From Actinomadura physcomitrii (GTDB lineage: Bacteria > Actinomycetota > Actinomycetes > Streptosporangiales > Streptosporangiaceae), in contig NZ_WBMS02000020.1 of assembly GCF_008923205.2 (NCBI RefSeq), forward strand, positions 1-64,000: a stretch of DNA of 64,000 nt, in the 5' to 3' direction. Positions 7,967 to 16,259 of this stretch are shown here, in pieces. The position numbers were made by a program, and so were the translations under genes. Below the pieces are notes generated by a model. That model worked only from the letters and a program-made list of their open reading frames with translations. It had not been told where the DNA came from and did no database searches. How positions within the stretch are numbered: position 1 is the stretch's first letter; every line of letters begins with the position of its first letter.

Positions 7967-9175
7967 TCAGGAGCCGATCGCGGGTTCCACCGCGGCGCCG
8001 TCCGCGACCAGCTCGTCGATCCGGGAGCCGGAGTAGCCGGCGACCCGGGCGAGCAGGTCGCGGGTGTCGGCGCCGAGCCCGGGGACGGCCAGCGGCGGCG
8101 TCTTCCGGCCGGATCCGGACGCCGGCCCGGCGGCGCGGAAGGGCGCCGCCGTGACCAGGTACTCCCCCGCCGCGTCGACGGCGGCGCGGAACGTCCCCCG
8201 CTCGCGCAGGCCGGGGTCGGCGAGGTTGTCGGCGACGGTCCGGTAGCGGGCGCAGGGCACCCCGGCGGCCGCCATCTCGCGCTCGGCCTCCTCGCAGGTG
8301 CGGGACGCCGCCCAGGCGTCGATCACCTCGCTGAGCGGGCCCCAGTTCCGTTCGCGCTCGCCGACCTCGGCGAACCGCGGGTCGGTGAGCAGGTCGGAGC
8401 GGCCGATCGCCGCGGCGAACGCCGCGAAGATCTTCTCCGAGATGGGCGCGACGACGACGTGCCCGTCCAGCGTCGCCGACGGCCGGTACAGCGGGCGCGG
8501 CGAGACCAGCTCCGGCCACTGCGCCGCCTGGGTCTCGTAGACGAGCAGGGAGAGCATCCCGTCCAGCAGCGGCACGTCGACGTGCGAACCGCGGCCGGTC
8601 GTGTCGCGTCCGCGCAGCGCCGCGAGCAGCGCGCCGAAGGCGAGGGCCCCGCCGAGCACGTCCGCGACGAACAGGCCGGTGGTGAGCGGTCCGTCCAGGC
8701 CGCGCTGGTGGCTCAGCATCGCGAGGTCGTAGCCGGAGTCCGCGCCGATGATCGGGGCGTACGCCGGCCGTGCGCTGCGCGGCCCGGTCTGGCCGTATCC
8801 GGAGATCGAGACGTACACCAGCCGCGGGTTCAGCCGCGCGCACTCCCGGTACCCGAGCCCGAGCCGGTCCATCACGCCCGGGCGCCCGCTCTCCACCAGC
8901 GCGTCGGCCCGGGCGACCAGGTCCCGCGCGGCCGCCGCTCCCCCGGCGGTGCGCAGGTCGAGCGCGATGCTGCGCTTGCCGGCGTTGAGGTGGCCGAAGT
9001 AGGCGCTGTGCCCGTCCCGCAGCGGTCGGCGGCGGCGGATGTGGTCGCCGCCCGGGGGCTCGATCTTCCACACCTCGGCGCCGCAGTCGGCCAGCAGCCG
9101 GGTGCAGTAGGGCCCGGCCATCATGCCGGTGAAGTCGGCGACCTTGAGCCCGGTCAGGCTCTGCTCCGGTGTCAT
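7967..9175 (-). CDS. CaiB/BaiF type III CoA-transferase
   Basis: A 402-residue CoA-transferase family III protein: GLKVADFTGMMAGPYCTRLL at the N-terminus, KIEPPGGDHIR, and the catalytic-Asp segment TTGLFVADVLGGALAFGALL. Such enzymes move CoA between carboxylic acids. The N-terminal 60 residues are strikingly like those of the CoA-transferase at 16260-17489 (both carry PLRDGHSAYFGHLN), so the two are recent paralogues or two subunits of one enzyme. Last gene of a minus-strand run that starts at 13903. GAGGAG precedes the ATG. Confidence 0.92.
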   Translation of the reverse strand: MTPEQSLTGLKVADFTGMMAGPYCTRLLADCGAEVWKIEPPGGDHIRRRRPLRDGHSAYFGHLNAGKRSIALDLRTAGGAAAARDLVARADALVESGRPGVMDRLGLGYRECARLNPRLVYVSISGYGQTGPRSARPAYAPIIGADSGYDLAMLSHQRGLDGPLTTGLFVADVLGGALAFGALLAALRGRDTTGRGSHVDVPLLDGMLSLLVYETQAAQWPELVSPRPLYRPSATLDGHVVVAPISEKIFAAFAAAIGRSDLLTDPRFAEVGERERNWGPLSEVIDAWAASRTCEEAEREMAAAGVPCARYRTVADNLADPGLRERGTFRAAVDAAGEYLVTAAPFRAAGPASGSGRKTPPLAVPGLGADTRDLLARVAGYSGSRIDELVADGAAVEPAIGS

Positions 9176-9224
9176 GTGGGCTCCTCCGTGATGTGGCCGT
9201 GCCGCCCGCCGCGGGACGGGGGGA

Positions 9225-10367
9225 TCAGCGCAGTACCTCGCGGGCGACGACGTTGCGCTGGATCTCGCTGGTGCCCTCGTAGATGGAGACGAGCCTGGCG
9301 TCGCGCACGTAGCGCTCGACGGGGTGGTCCTTCATGTAGCCGTGGCCGCCGAGGACCTGGAGCGCGGTGTTGGTGACCGTGAGCGCCGTCTCGCCCGCGA
9401 ACAGCTTGGCCATCGAGGACAGCCGGGCGCGGTCGGACGCGGACGCGCCGGTGTCGTAGGCGGTGGCGCAGTCCCACACCAGCGCGCGGGCCGCCTGGAT
9501 CTGCGTCGCCATCTCGGCGAACTTCCAGCGCATGCCCTGGTAGTCGAGGATGGGCCGGCCCCCTTGCTGGCGCTGCTTGGCGTAGCCGAGGGCGTACTCG
9601 TAGGCGGCGCGGGCGCCGCCTACGCCGAGGCCGGCGACGGTCGGGCGGTTCTGGTGCAGCGCCTCCATGGCGGCCCGGAACCCCCGGCCCTCCTCGCCGA
9701 TCATGTTCTCGGCGGGCACCCGCAGGTCCTCGAGGAGGATCTCGTTGTTGGGGACGCCGTGCTGGCCCATCTTGTCGTTGTGCCGGTCCACGATCCAGCC
9801 CGGCGACCCGGTCTCGACGAGGAACGCGCTGATGCCCCGGGAGCGGGGCTCGTCGTTGGTGCGGGCGAACACGACGGCCAGGTCGGCGACGCTGCCCCAG
9901 GTGATGAACGACTTGCGGCCGTTGAGCACCCAGGACGAGCCGTCCTTGCGCGCCCTCGTCTGCATCAGCGCGGGATCGGATCCGGCCTCCGGCTCGGTGA
10001 TGGCGATGCAGGTGAGCTTCGTCCCCTCGGCGAGCTGCGGCAGGATCCGCCGCTTCAGCTCCGCGGTGCCGGAGTCCATCAGGGCGCGCACGACGATGCT
10101 GTTCTGCCCGGCGAGCTGCGCGAGCGCCATGGAGCCGGCCGCCGCGACCTCCTCCCGCGCGATGCAGTGCGACAGCAGGTCGGCGCCCGGCCCGCCGTAC
10201 TCCTCCGGGACGGCCAGCTGGACAAGCCCCATCTCGGCGAAGACCTCGACGAGGTGCTTGGGGAACTCGTCGGTGCGGTCGAGCTCGTCGGCGATCGGCG
10301 CGACGTGGTCGGCGGCCATCCGGGCGACGGCGTCGCGGAACGCCTTGTGGTCGTCATCGAGGAACAT
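9225..10367 (-). CDS. Acyl-CoA dehydrogenase
   Basis: A 380-residue flavoenzyme of classic single-subunit type. It has LAVPEEYGGPGADLL, the FAD/substrate loop CIAITEPEAGSDPA, NGRKSFITWG, and the C-terminal SIYEGTSEIQRNVVAREVLR, where the Glu before GTSEIQR is the usual catalytic base. It makes an alpha,beta double bond in an acyl-CoA and passes electrons to ETF. The ATG overlaps the end of the amidohydrolase gene by 14 bases, so translation is probably coupled. It fits after CoA activation by the adjacent CoA-transferase. Confidence 0.93.
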   Translation of the reverse strand: MFLDDDHKAFRDAVARMAADHVAPIADELDRTDEFPKHLVEVFAEMGLVQLAVPEEYGGPGADLLSHCIAREEVAAAGSMALAQLAGQNSIVVRALMDSGTAELKRRILPQLAEGTKLTCIAITEPEAGSDPALMQTRARKDGSSWVLNGRKSFITWGSVADLAVVFARTNDEPRSRGISAFLVETGSPGWIVDRHNDKMGQHGVPNNEILLEDLRVPAENMIGEEGRGFRAAMEALHQNRPTVAGLGVGGARAAYEYALGYAKQRQQGGRPILDYQGMRWKFAEMATQIQAARALVWDCATAYDTGASASDRARLSSMAKLFAGETALTVTNTALQVLGGHGYMKDHPVERYVRDARLVSIYEGTSEIQRNVVAREVLR

Positions 10368-11397
10368 CGGTCAGTCCTTCTCTCTCCAGGGGCGGTTCGC
10401 CGGTCAGGAAGCACCGGGCGTTGCGGGCGAGCGCCGCCGGCCAGCCGGCGTCGTGGCCGGGCAGCGCGCCGTCGCGCACCGCCCGTCCCACGGCCGCGCC
10501 GGGCGGGCGCTCGGCGGAGGCGAACGGGTAGTCGGTGCCGAGCACCAGCCGCCCGGGGCCGAAGACGCGGGCGGCCAGGCCGAGCGCGTCCGGGTCGTAG
10601 GTGAGGGTGTCGGCCCACATCCGGCCGAGCAGTTCGCGCGGGGACGCCGCGGCCAGGGCGTCCGGGCGGGGAAGCCGCTCCCAGCCCTGCTGCCAGCGCC
10701 CCGCGAGCATGGCGGTGCAACCGCCGCCGTGCGCGAGGCAGACGCGCAGCCGCGGATGCCGGACGAGCACTCCGCCGTGCACGAGGGACCCGGCGGCGAG
10801 CGTCGTCTCGACGGGCCGCGCCAACCCGAAGGCCAGGCCGTTGTGGGCGGTGCGGTCGGGGGCCAGCGGGCTCGCGGGATGGACGAAGACCGCCGCGCCG
10901 AGTTCCTCGGCGGCGGCGAAGAACGGTGCGAGCCGCGGATCGTGCAGCGGTGTCCCCGCCGCGTGCGTGCCGATCTCCACCCCGGCCAGCCCGAGCGGCC
11001 CCATGACCCGCCTCAGTTCGGCGACGGCCCGGTCGGTGTCCTGCAGGGCGACCGTCCCCAGCCCGGTGAAGCGGTCCGGGTGGGCCGCGCAGAGGGCCGC
11101 GATCGCCTCGTTCTGTTCGCGCGCGAGCCGGTCGGTGACCGCCGGATCCGCCTCGTACAGGAAGGTGAACGGGACGGGCATCAGCACCTGCCCGCCGACG
11201 CCCGCCGCGTCCATCTCGGCCAGCCTGGCGCCGGCGTCCCAGCCGGGCGGGGTCAGGGTCCGCACCAGGGCCCCGTCCTGCAGGACGCGGCGCCGGTCCC
11301 CGTCCCGCTCGACGACCGGCCACCCGGCGCGCCGGGCGGCCTCCGACGGAGGGCCCGGGACGGCCTCGGGCAGGATGTGGGTGTGGACGTCGAGCAT
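10354..11397 (-). CDS. ACMSD-type amidohydrolase (COG2159)
   Basis: A 347-residue TIM-barrel metal hydrolase/decarboxylase. It starts with the metal motif MLDVHTHILP (HxH), has VFVHPASPLAP and CLAHGGG in the middle, and LVLGTDYPFAS with the conserved Asp near the end. Members include 2-amino-3-carboxymuconate semialdehyde decarboxylase and related non-oxidative decarboxylases and ring-cleavage-product hydrolases, which suits its place beside an extradiol dioxygenase. ATG 11397 is chosen; a GTG six bases upstream overlaps the stop of the dioxygenase. Substrate unproven. Confidence 0.87.
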   Translation of the reverse strand: MLDVHTHILPEAVPGPPSEAARRAGWPVVERDGDRRRVLQDGALVRTLTPPGWDAGARLAEMDAAGVGGQVLMPVPFTFLYEADPAVTDRLAREQNEAIAALCAAHPDRFTGLGTVALQDTDRAVAELRRVMGPLGLAGVEIGTHAAGTPLHDPRLAPFFAAAEELGAAVFVHPASPLAPDRTAHNGLAFGLARPVETTLAAGSLVHGGVLVRHPRLRVCLAHGGGCTAMLAGRWQQGWERLPRPDALAAASPRELLGRMWADTLTYDPDALGLAARVFGPGRLVLGTDYPFASAERPPGAAVGRAVRDGALPGHDAGWPAALARNARCFLTGEPPLEREGLTDVPR

Positions 11398-11399
11398 GC

Positions 11400-12236
11400 T
11401 CACCGCTTCGGGGGAAGCCACACGTTGGACGTCCACCGGCCGGCGGTCAGGGCGCGCGGGCGGTAGTCCGGGTCGGTGATGCGGGCGTGGTCGACGCAGC
11501 ACTCCAGGGTGGTCGGCGCGGGCACCGCCTTGGCGTAGAACCCCATCGAGCCGGACGTGGGGTGCCGCAGCAGGTCCCGGTCCAGCTCCCCGCCGTTCTC
11601 CAGCAGGGACGCGCGGGCCCGCATCAGGTCGTCCAGGTCCGGCATCAGGAAGCAGACGTGGTCCAGGTGCGGTTCGCCGCGGCCGCCGCCGAGCACCAGG
11701 GCGTGGTGGTAGCCGATCCCGCCGCGCAGGAAGATCGTCCGGCCGATCACCCGGTCGGACTCGCGGAAGCCGAGGATCCGGGTGTAGAAGTCGAAGGACT
11801 CCTCCAGGTCGGTGACGGCGACGACCGCGTGCAGCAGCTCCTGCGGGCTGAACCAGCCGGCGGGCCTGTTCGGGACGTGGCCGAGCCCGGTGACGAGTTC
11901 GACCTCGTAGCCGGACGGGTCCCGGAAGCGGATCGCGGGACCGCTCCAGGCGCCCTCGTGCCGGGTGAAGGGGATCTTCTCGTCCTCGAGCCGCGCGGCG
12001 TAGCGCTGCAGGTCCCCGTACTCGCGCAGCTCGAACGCCATCCGGCGCAGTCCGGGGCGCTCCGCGCGGTGCAGCACGATCCAGTGGTGGTCCGTACCGC
12101 CGCGCAGGTGCACGGCGTCATCGGAGCGCTCGCTGACGGCGAGGCCGGCGATCCGCGTCCAGAAGTCCTCCGCCTCGCCGAGGTCGGTGACCTCCAGGGC
12201 GACGTAGCCGAGGCGCCAGGGGATGAGGTGGGTCAT
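11400..12236 (-). CDS. Two-domain VOC extradiol dioxygenase (catechol 2,3-dioxygenase type)
   Basis: A 278-residue protein with two vicinal-oxygen-chelate domains. The C-terminal domain keeps the 2-His-1-Glu metal set: His in LLHAVVAVTDLEESFDFY, His in HLDHVCFLMPDLDDL, and Glu in TLECCVDHARI. The N-terminal domain (YVALEVTDLGEAEDFW) is the non-catalytic one. It should cleave a catechol next to its hydroxyls. Together with the SDR and the C-C hydrolase in the same operon it forms a meta-cleavage module. Good AGGAG before the ATG. Confidence 0.88.
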   Translation of the reverse strand: MTHLIPWRLGYVALEVTDLGEAEDFWTRIAGLAVSERSDDAVHLRGGTDHHWIVLHRAERPGLRRMAFELREYGDLQRYAARLEDEKIPFTRHEGAWSGPAIRFRDPSGYEVELVTGLGHVPNRPAGWFSPQELLHAVVAVTDLEESFDFYTRILGFRESDRVIGRTIFLRGGIGYHHALVLGGGRGEPHLDHVCFLMPDLDDLMRARASLLENGGELDRDLLRHPTSGSMGFYAKAVPAPTTLECCVDHARITDPDYRPRALTAGRWTSNVWLPPKR

Positions 12237-12264
12237 GGGTGTTCTCCTGATCTCGGTCGGGCGG

Positions 12265-13038
12265 TCAGAGCATCGCCGTGCCGCCGTTGACGCTGACGAC
12301 CTGGCCGGTGACGAACCCGGCCTCCTCGGCGGCGAGGTAGGCGACGGCGGAGGCGACCTCCTCGACGGTCGCGAACCGGCCGATCGGGATGAGCGCGGCG
12401 GTCTTGCGGTAGCGCTCCACCGCGTCCGGCGGCCGCGACAGCACGGTCGGGGTGTCGGTGCCGGTGGGCGCGACGGTGTTGACCGTGATCCCGGCCTGCG
12501 CGAACTCCCGGGCGAGCCCGGTGGTCAGGCCGTGCACGCCGCCCTTGGCCGCGTTGTACATCGCGTGCTCGTACAGCCCGTTGCGGACGGAGTCGGCGCC
12601 GACGTTGACGATCCGCCCGTAGCCCGCCGCGACCATGTGGGGCAGCGCCGCGCGGCAGCAGTGCACGGTCGTCCACAGATTGCGGTCGACGGTCTCGCGC
12701 ATCGTCTCGGGCGTGTGGTCCAGGAACGGCTTGATGATGCCGCCGCCCGCGTTGTTGACCAGGACGTCAAGGCGTCCGAACCGGTCGATCGCGGTCGCGA
12801 CGACCTGTTCGGCGCCCTCGCTCGACGACAGGTCCGCCGCCACAGTGACCCAGTCCCCGGCGCCGTCGCCGACTTCCTTGGCGACGGTCTCGTCGAGCCC
12901 GTCCGCGCGGTCGGTCGCGACGATCCGCGCGCCCTCGGCGGCGAGCCGGCGGACGATGCCGGAGCCGATTCCGCCCGCCGCACCGGTCACGACCGCGACC
13001 CGGCCCTCGAAGCGGCGGTCGGGCACTCGTGCCGGCAT
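12265..13038 (-). CDS. SDR-family oxidoreductase (cis-dihydrodiol dehydrogenase-like)
   Basis: A 257-residue classical short-chain dehydrogenase: TGAAGGIG nucleotide motif (residues 18-25), NNAGGG, the active-site YNAAKGG and a FVTGQVVSVNGG tail. In this operon (after a ring-hydroxylating dioxygenase, before the extradiol dioxygenase) the most economical role is oxidation of a cis-dihydrodiol to a catechol using NAD. A 3-hydroxyacyl-CoA dehydrogenase remains possible. Starts one base after the stop of the hydrolase gene. Confidence 0.85.
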   Translation of the reverse strand: MPARVPDRRFEGRVAVVTGAAGGIGSGIVRRLAAEGARIVATDRADGLDETVAKEVGDGAGDWVTVAADLSSSEGAEQVVATAIDRFGRLDVLVNNAGGGIIKPFLDHTPETMRETVDRNLWTTVHCCRAALPHMVAAGYGRIVNVGADSVRNGLYEHAMYNAAKGGVHGLTTGLAREFAQAGITVNTVAPTGTDTPTVLSRPPDAVERYRKTAALIPIGRFATVEEVASAVAYLAAEEAGFVTGQVVSVNGGTAML

Positions 13039-13039
13039 G

Positions 13040-13903
13040 TCAGCGGCCGAGCATGAAGTCGAGGTGGACGCGGTTGAAGGTCGCGGCGTCCTCGAACTGG
13101 GGCCAGTGCCCGCAGTCCTCCATGACCACGAACCTGGAGTCGGGCAGCCAGCCGGCCACCTGCTCGCCGGCCTCGACCGGCGCCGTCGGGTCGTGGGTCG
13201 TCCAGAGCACGAGGGTGGGGTGCGGCAGCGACCGCCACTGCTCCTCGCTGATCACGTTCGTGCGCTGCGTCTCGGGATCGGTGTGCCGGGCGAGGATCGC
13301 GGGCATCGCCTTGGCGAACTCCGGCTGCCGGTAGATGGCGAGCCGCGTCTCCACGAGATCGTCGGTCACCTGGGACGGGTCGTGGACGAGGAACTCCAGC
13401 CGCTTGCGGACGCTCTCGCGGGTGGGATTCTCGACGGCGGCCATGGACAGCCGCGTCAGCCGCTGGACGACCTCCGGCGCCAGGTACAGCGCGGCGCCGG
13501 TGTTGAGGCAGAGCCGGTCGACCCGGTCGGGGTGGGTCAGCGCGAACCATGCGGCGATGCCCGCGCCCATGGACTCGCCGCTGAAGGACGCCTTCTCGAT
13601 CCCCTCGGCGTCCAGGAACGCGCGCAGGTGCTCGACGTAGTCGAGGAACCCGTACGTCTGCTCGGGCTTGTCGCTGAACCCGTGGCCGACCATGTCGATC
13701 GAGTACGTGTGGAAGTGCTCCGCATGCGGTCCGATGTTGCGGGTGTACGCCTCGGCGTGCCCGCCCGTGCCGTGGATGAAGACGAGGGCGGGGGACGCGG
13801 GGTCGCCGGCCTCCAGCACCCGGGTGGCGACGCCGCCGGCGTTCACCCAGCGCTGGGCGAAGGCGACGCCGCGCAGATCCTGCCAGGGGCTCTCGTACCT
13901 CAT
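13040..13903 (-). CDS. Alpha/beta hydrolase, meta-cleavage product (C-C) hydrolase type
   Basis: A 287-residue alpha/beta hydrolase close to the MhpC/BphD group. The nucleophile Ser111 is in FSGESMGAG, the acid in WTTHDPTAP and the His in EDCGHWPQFE; HGTGGHAEAY forms the oxyanion side. These enzymes split the dienol product of extradiol cleavage into a dienoate and an acid. First gene of a six-gene minus-strand run ending at 7967. AAAGGAGG lies just before the ATG, directly after a perfect FadR-type operator. Confidence 0.88.
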   Translation of the reverse strand: MRYESPWQDLRGVAFAQRWVNAGGVATRVLEAGDPASPALVFIHGTGGHAEAYTRNIGPHAEHFHTYSIDMVGHGFSDKPEQTYGFLDYVEHLRAFLDAEGIEKASFSGESMGAGIAAWFALTHPDRVDRLCLNTGAALYLAPEVVQRLTRLSMAAVENPTRESVRKRLEFLVHDPSQVTDDLVETRLAIYRQPEFAKAMPAILARHTDPETQRTNVISEEQWRSLPHPTLVLWTTHDPTAPVEAGEQVAGWLPDSRFVVMEDCGHWPQFEDAATFNRVHLDFMLGR

Positions 13904-13914
13904 GAAACCTCCTT

Positions 13915-13925
13915 TGGTTGGACCA
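13915..13925. promoter_or_regulatory. FadR-type operator in leader of the meta-cleavage operon
   Basis: TGGTTGGACCA, a perfect TNGTNNNACNA, 12 bases upstream of the hydrolase ATG and touching the AAAGGAGG ribosome site. Read on the minus strand it is TGGTCCAACCA, identical to the site at 17601 in front of the dioxygenase. Confidence 0.7.
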
Positions 13926-13972
13926 TTGTTATGTCCGAGCTTTTATGGTGTCAATGACGGGCGCCGCCGTTC

Positions 13973-15181
13973 TCACCCCGCGGCGCCCTCCGCCGCCCGA
14001 TCGGCCTGCCGGACGATCCCCTCCGCGATGAGCGCGTCGATCTCGGCCTCGGTCAGCCCGGCCTCGCCGAGCACCTCGCAGGTGTGCTCGCCCAGCGCCG
14101 GCGGCGTGCGGCGGATGGGCGCGGGCGACCCGTCCAGCCAGAGCGGCCCGCGCATGAGCGGGCCCGAGCCGGTGTCGCGGACCATGCCGATCGCCTCGAC
14201 CTGCGGATCGGCGAAGACGCCGTCCATCGCGTGGATCGGGCCGCACGGGATGCCGGCGGCGCGCAGGTCGGCGATCCACTCGTCCGCCCGCCGGGTCCCG
14301 AGCCGGCGTTCGAGCTCGCCGGTGAGCGCGTCGCGCGCCTCGACCCGGGCGGGCACGTCGGCGAACCGCGGGTCGTCCGCCAGCTCGGGCGCGCCGATCA
14401 GCTCGCACACCACGCGCCACTGCCGCTGCGAACCGACCGCGATGTTGACGGGGCGATCGGCCGTGCGGAACACCCCGTACGGGCTGATCACCGGATGGTG
14501 GTTGCCCTGCGGGCCGGGCACCTCGCCGAGCGTCAGGTAGCGCTGCGCCTGGAAGGTCATCACCGCGAGGGCGTTCTCCAGCAGCGAGGTCTGCACGTGC
14601 GCGCCGCCGCCCCGGGCCCGGCCCGCCACCGCGGCGGCGACGCCGAGCGCGCAGGCCATCCCGGACACGATGTCGATGATCGGGATGCCGACCCGCAGCG
14701 GACCGCCGCCGCCGGCGTCGCCGGTGACCGACATCAGCCCGGACATGCCCTGCGCGATCTGGTCCAGGCCGCCCGCGTCGCGGTCGGGCCCGACCGGGCC
14801 GTAGCCCGTCACCCCGGCGATCACCAGCTCGGGCCTGCGTGCGCGCAGCTCGTCCGGGTCCAGGCCGATCGCGGACAGCACCCCGGGCCGGAAGTTCTCC
14901 ACGATCACGTCCGCGCGCTCGGCGAGCCGGGCCAGCAGCCGGCGCCCCTGCTCGGACCGGAAGGTCAGCGCGACGGACCGCTTGTTGCGGTTGGCGCTGT
15001 CGAAGTAGACGCTGCGGGGACCGTCGAAGGGACCCCACAGGCGGGAGGCGTCGCCGGCGGGCAGCGCCTCCACCTTGACCACGTCCGCGCCCAGGTCGCC
15101 GAGCAGGCTCGTGCAGTACGGCCCGGCCATCGCCCGCGTGAGATCCAGCACGCGCAGCCCGTCCAGGGGAAGCGGGGCCAT
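13973..15181 (-). CDS. CaiB/BaiF type III CoA-transferase
   Basis: A 402-residue family III CoA-transferase: LDGLRVLDLTRAMAGPYCTS, KVEALPAGDASRLWGPF, NRNKRSVAL and the catalytic Asp in VGIPIIDIVSGMACALG. It is more distant from the two others in this region (7967 and 16260) than they are from each other, so it probably serves a different acid. ATG 15181 with AGGAGG 6 bases upstream; a FadR-type operator lies immediately before the ribosome site. Divergent from the quinone oxidoreductase. Confidence 0.92.
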   Translation of the reverse strand: MAPLPLDGLRVLDLTRAMAGPYCTSLLGDLGADVVKVEALPAGDASRLWGPFDGPRSVYFDSANRNKRSVALTFRSEQGRRLLARLAERADVIVENFRPGVLSAIGLDPDELRARRPELVIAGVTGYGPVGPDRDAGGLDQIAQGMSGLMSVTGDAGGGGPLRVGIPIIDIVSGMACALGVAAAVAGRARGGGAHVQTSLLENALAVMTFQAQRYLTLGEVPGPQGNHHPVISPYGVFRTADRPVNIAVGSQRQWRVVCELIGAPELADDPRFADVPARVEARDALTGELERRLGTRRADEWIADLRAAGIPCGPIHAMDGVFADPQVEAIGMVRDTGSGPLMRGPLWLDGSPAPIRRTPPALGEHTCEVLGEAGLTEAEIDALIAEGIVRQADRAAEGAAG

Positions 15182-15192
15182 CTCGACCTCCT

Positions 15193-15203
15193 TGGTCCTA
15201 CCA
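15193..15203. promoter_or_regulatory. FadR-type operator in divergent promoter
   Basis: TGGTCCTACCA, perfect TNGTNNNACNA, 12 bases upstream of the CoA-transferase ATG on the minus strand. On the plus strand it abuts a candidate promoter for the oxidoreductase (TTGAGA 15204-15209, 17-base spacer, TAACCT 15227-15232), so one site could control both genes. Confidence 0.68.
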
Positions 15204-15265
15204 TTGAGATTTTCAATTCATACACCTAACCTGTGACCCACTTCAACGGCAGGAGGCGAACCGAC

Positions 15266-16228
15266 ATGCGGGCGATGGTGATCCGACCCCAGGACGACGC
15301 GCTGGAACTGCGCGACGTCCCGTCCCCCGTCCCGGACCGGGGCGAGCTGCTGGTCGCGGTGGCGGCGAGCGGCGTCAACCGCGCCGATCTGCTGCAGCGC
15401 CGCGGCGCCTACACCCAGATCGCGTTCCCCCAGCGCGAACCCCGCATCGCGGGCATGGAGGCGGCCGGCACCGTCATCGCGACGGGACCGGACGTCACCC
15501 GCTTCTCCCCCGGCGACCGCGTGATGGGGCTGTGCGCGGGCGGGTTCGCCGAACGGGTGGTCCTCGACGCGCGGCTCGCCCTGCCCGTCCCGGCCGAGCT
15601 GGACATGGTCGCGGCGGGCGCGCTGCCCCTCGGGCTGATGACCGAGTACGACGCGATGGCGGGCGCCGGGCGGCTCCGCCCCGGCGAGCGCGTCCTGATC
15701 ACCGCGGGGTCGTCCGGTGTCGGGCTGATCGGCGTCCAGGTCGCGCGAGCGCTCGGCGCCGGACGGGTCATCGCGACCGTCCGGTCCGACGCCGGGCGGG
15801 AGGCGGTTCTGCGGCAGGGCGCGGACGAGGCCGTCGTGACCGGCGAGCGGTGGCCCGACACGCTTCCCGAGGCGGACCTGGTGATCGACCATGTCGGGGC
15901 GCCCGCGCTGGCCGGCGCGCTGGCCGCGCTCCCCCTGGGCGGGCGCCTCGTCAGCGTCGGCCGGCTCGGCGGGCGCACCGCCCAACTGGACATGAACGAG
16001 CTCGCCAGGAAGCGCCTCCTGCTCGCCGGTGTCACGTTCCGGACCCGGACCCGCGAGGAATGCGCCGCGATCGCCGCCGGTGCCGTCCGGGACCTGGGCG
16101 AGGCGGTGCGCGCGGGGACGGTCCGACCGGCCGTCGCCCGCACGTTCCCGCTGGCCGCGGCCCAGGAAGCGCAGGACCTGCCCCGCGACGCGCGGGGCCC
16201 CGGCAAGGTCGTCGTGATTCCCGGGTGA
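15266..16228 (+). CDS. Zn-independent MDR-family quinone oxidoreductase
   Basis: A 320-residue medium-chain reductase without the Zn-binding cysteines. It has ASGVNRADLLQRRGAY, GMEAAGTVIATGPDVTRFSPGDRV, and the nucleotide-binding ITAGSSGVGLIGVQVARALG. This is the NADPH:quinone oxidoreductase/enoyl reductase group. ATG 15266 (AGGAGG 9 bases upstream) is preferred over GTG 15233, which would add an 11-residue unmatched extension and overlap the promoter. It may reduce a quinone or an enone formed in the aromatic pathway (inference). Confidence 0.87.
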   Translation: MRAMVIRPQDDALELRDVPSPVPDRGELLVAVAASGVNRADLLQRRGAYTQIAFPQREPRIAGMEAAGTVIATGPDVTRFSPGDRVMGLCAGGFAERVVLDARLALPVPAELDMVAAGALPLGLMTEYDAMAGAGRLRPGERVLITAGSSGVGLIGVQVARALGAGRVIATVRSDAGREAVLRQGADEAVVTGERWPDTLPEADLVIDHVGAPALAGALAALPLGGRLVSVGRLGGRTAQLDMNELARKRLLLAGVTFRTRTREECAAIAAGAVRDLGEAVRAGTVRPAVARTFPLAAAQEAQDLPRDARGPGKVVVIPG

Positions 16229-16259
16229 AAGCCGTGGCCCGATCACCGGAACCGAGGCG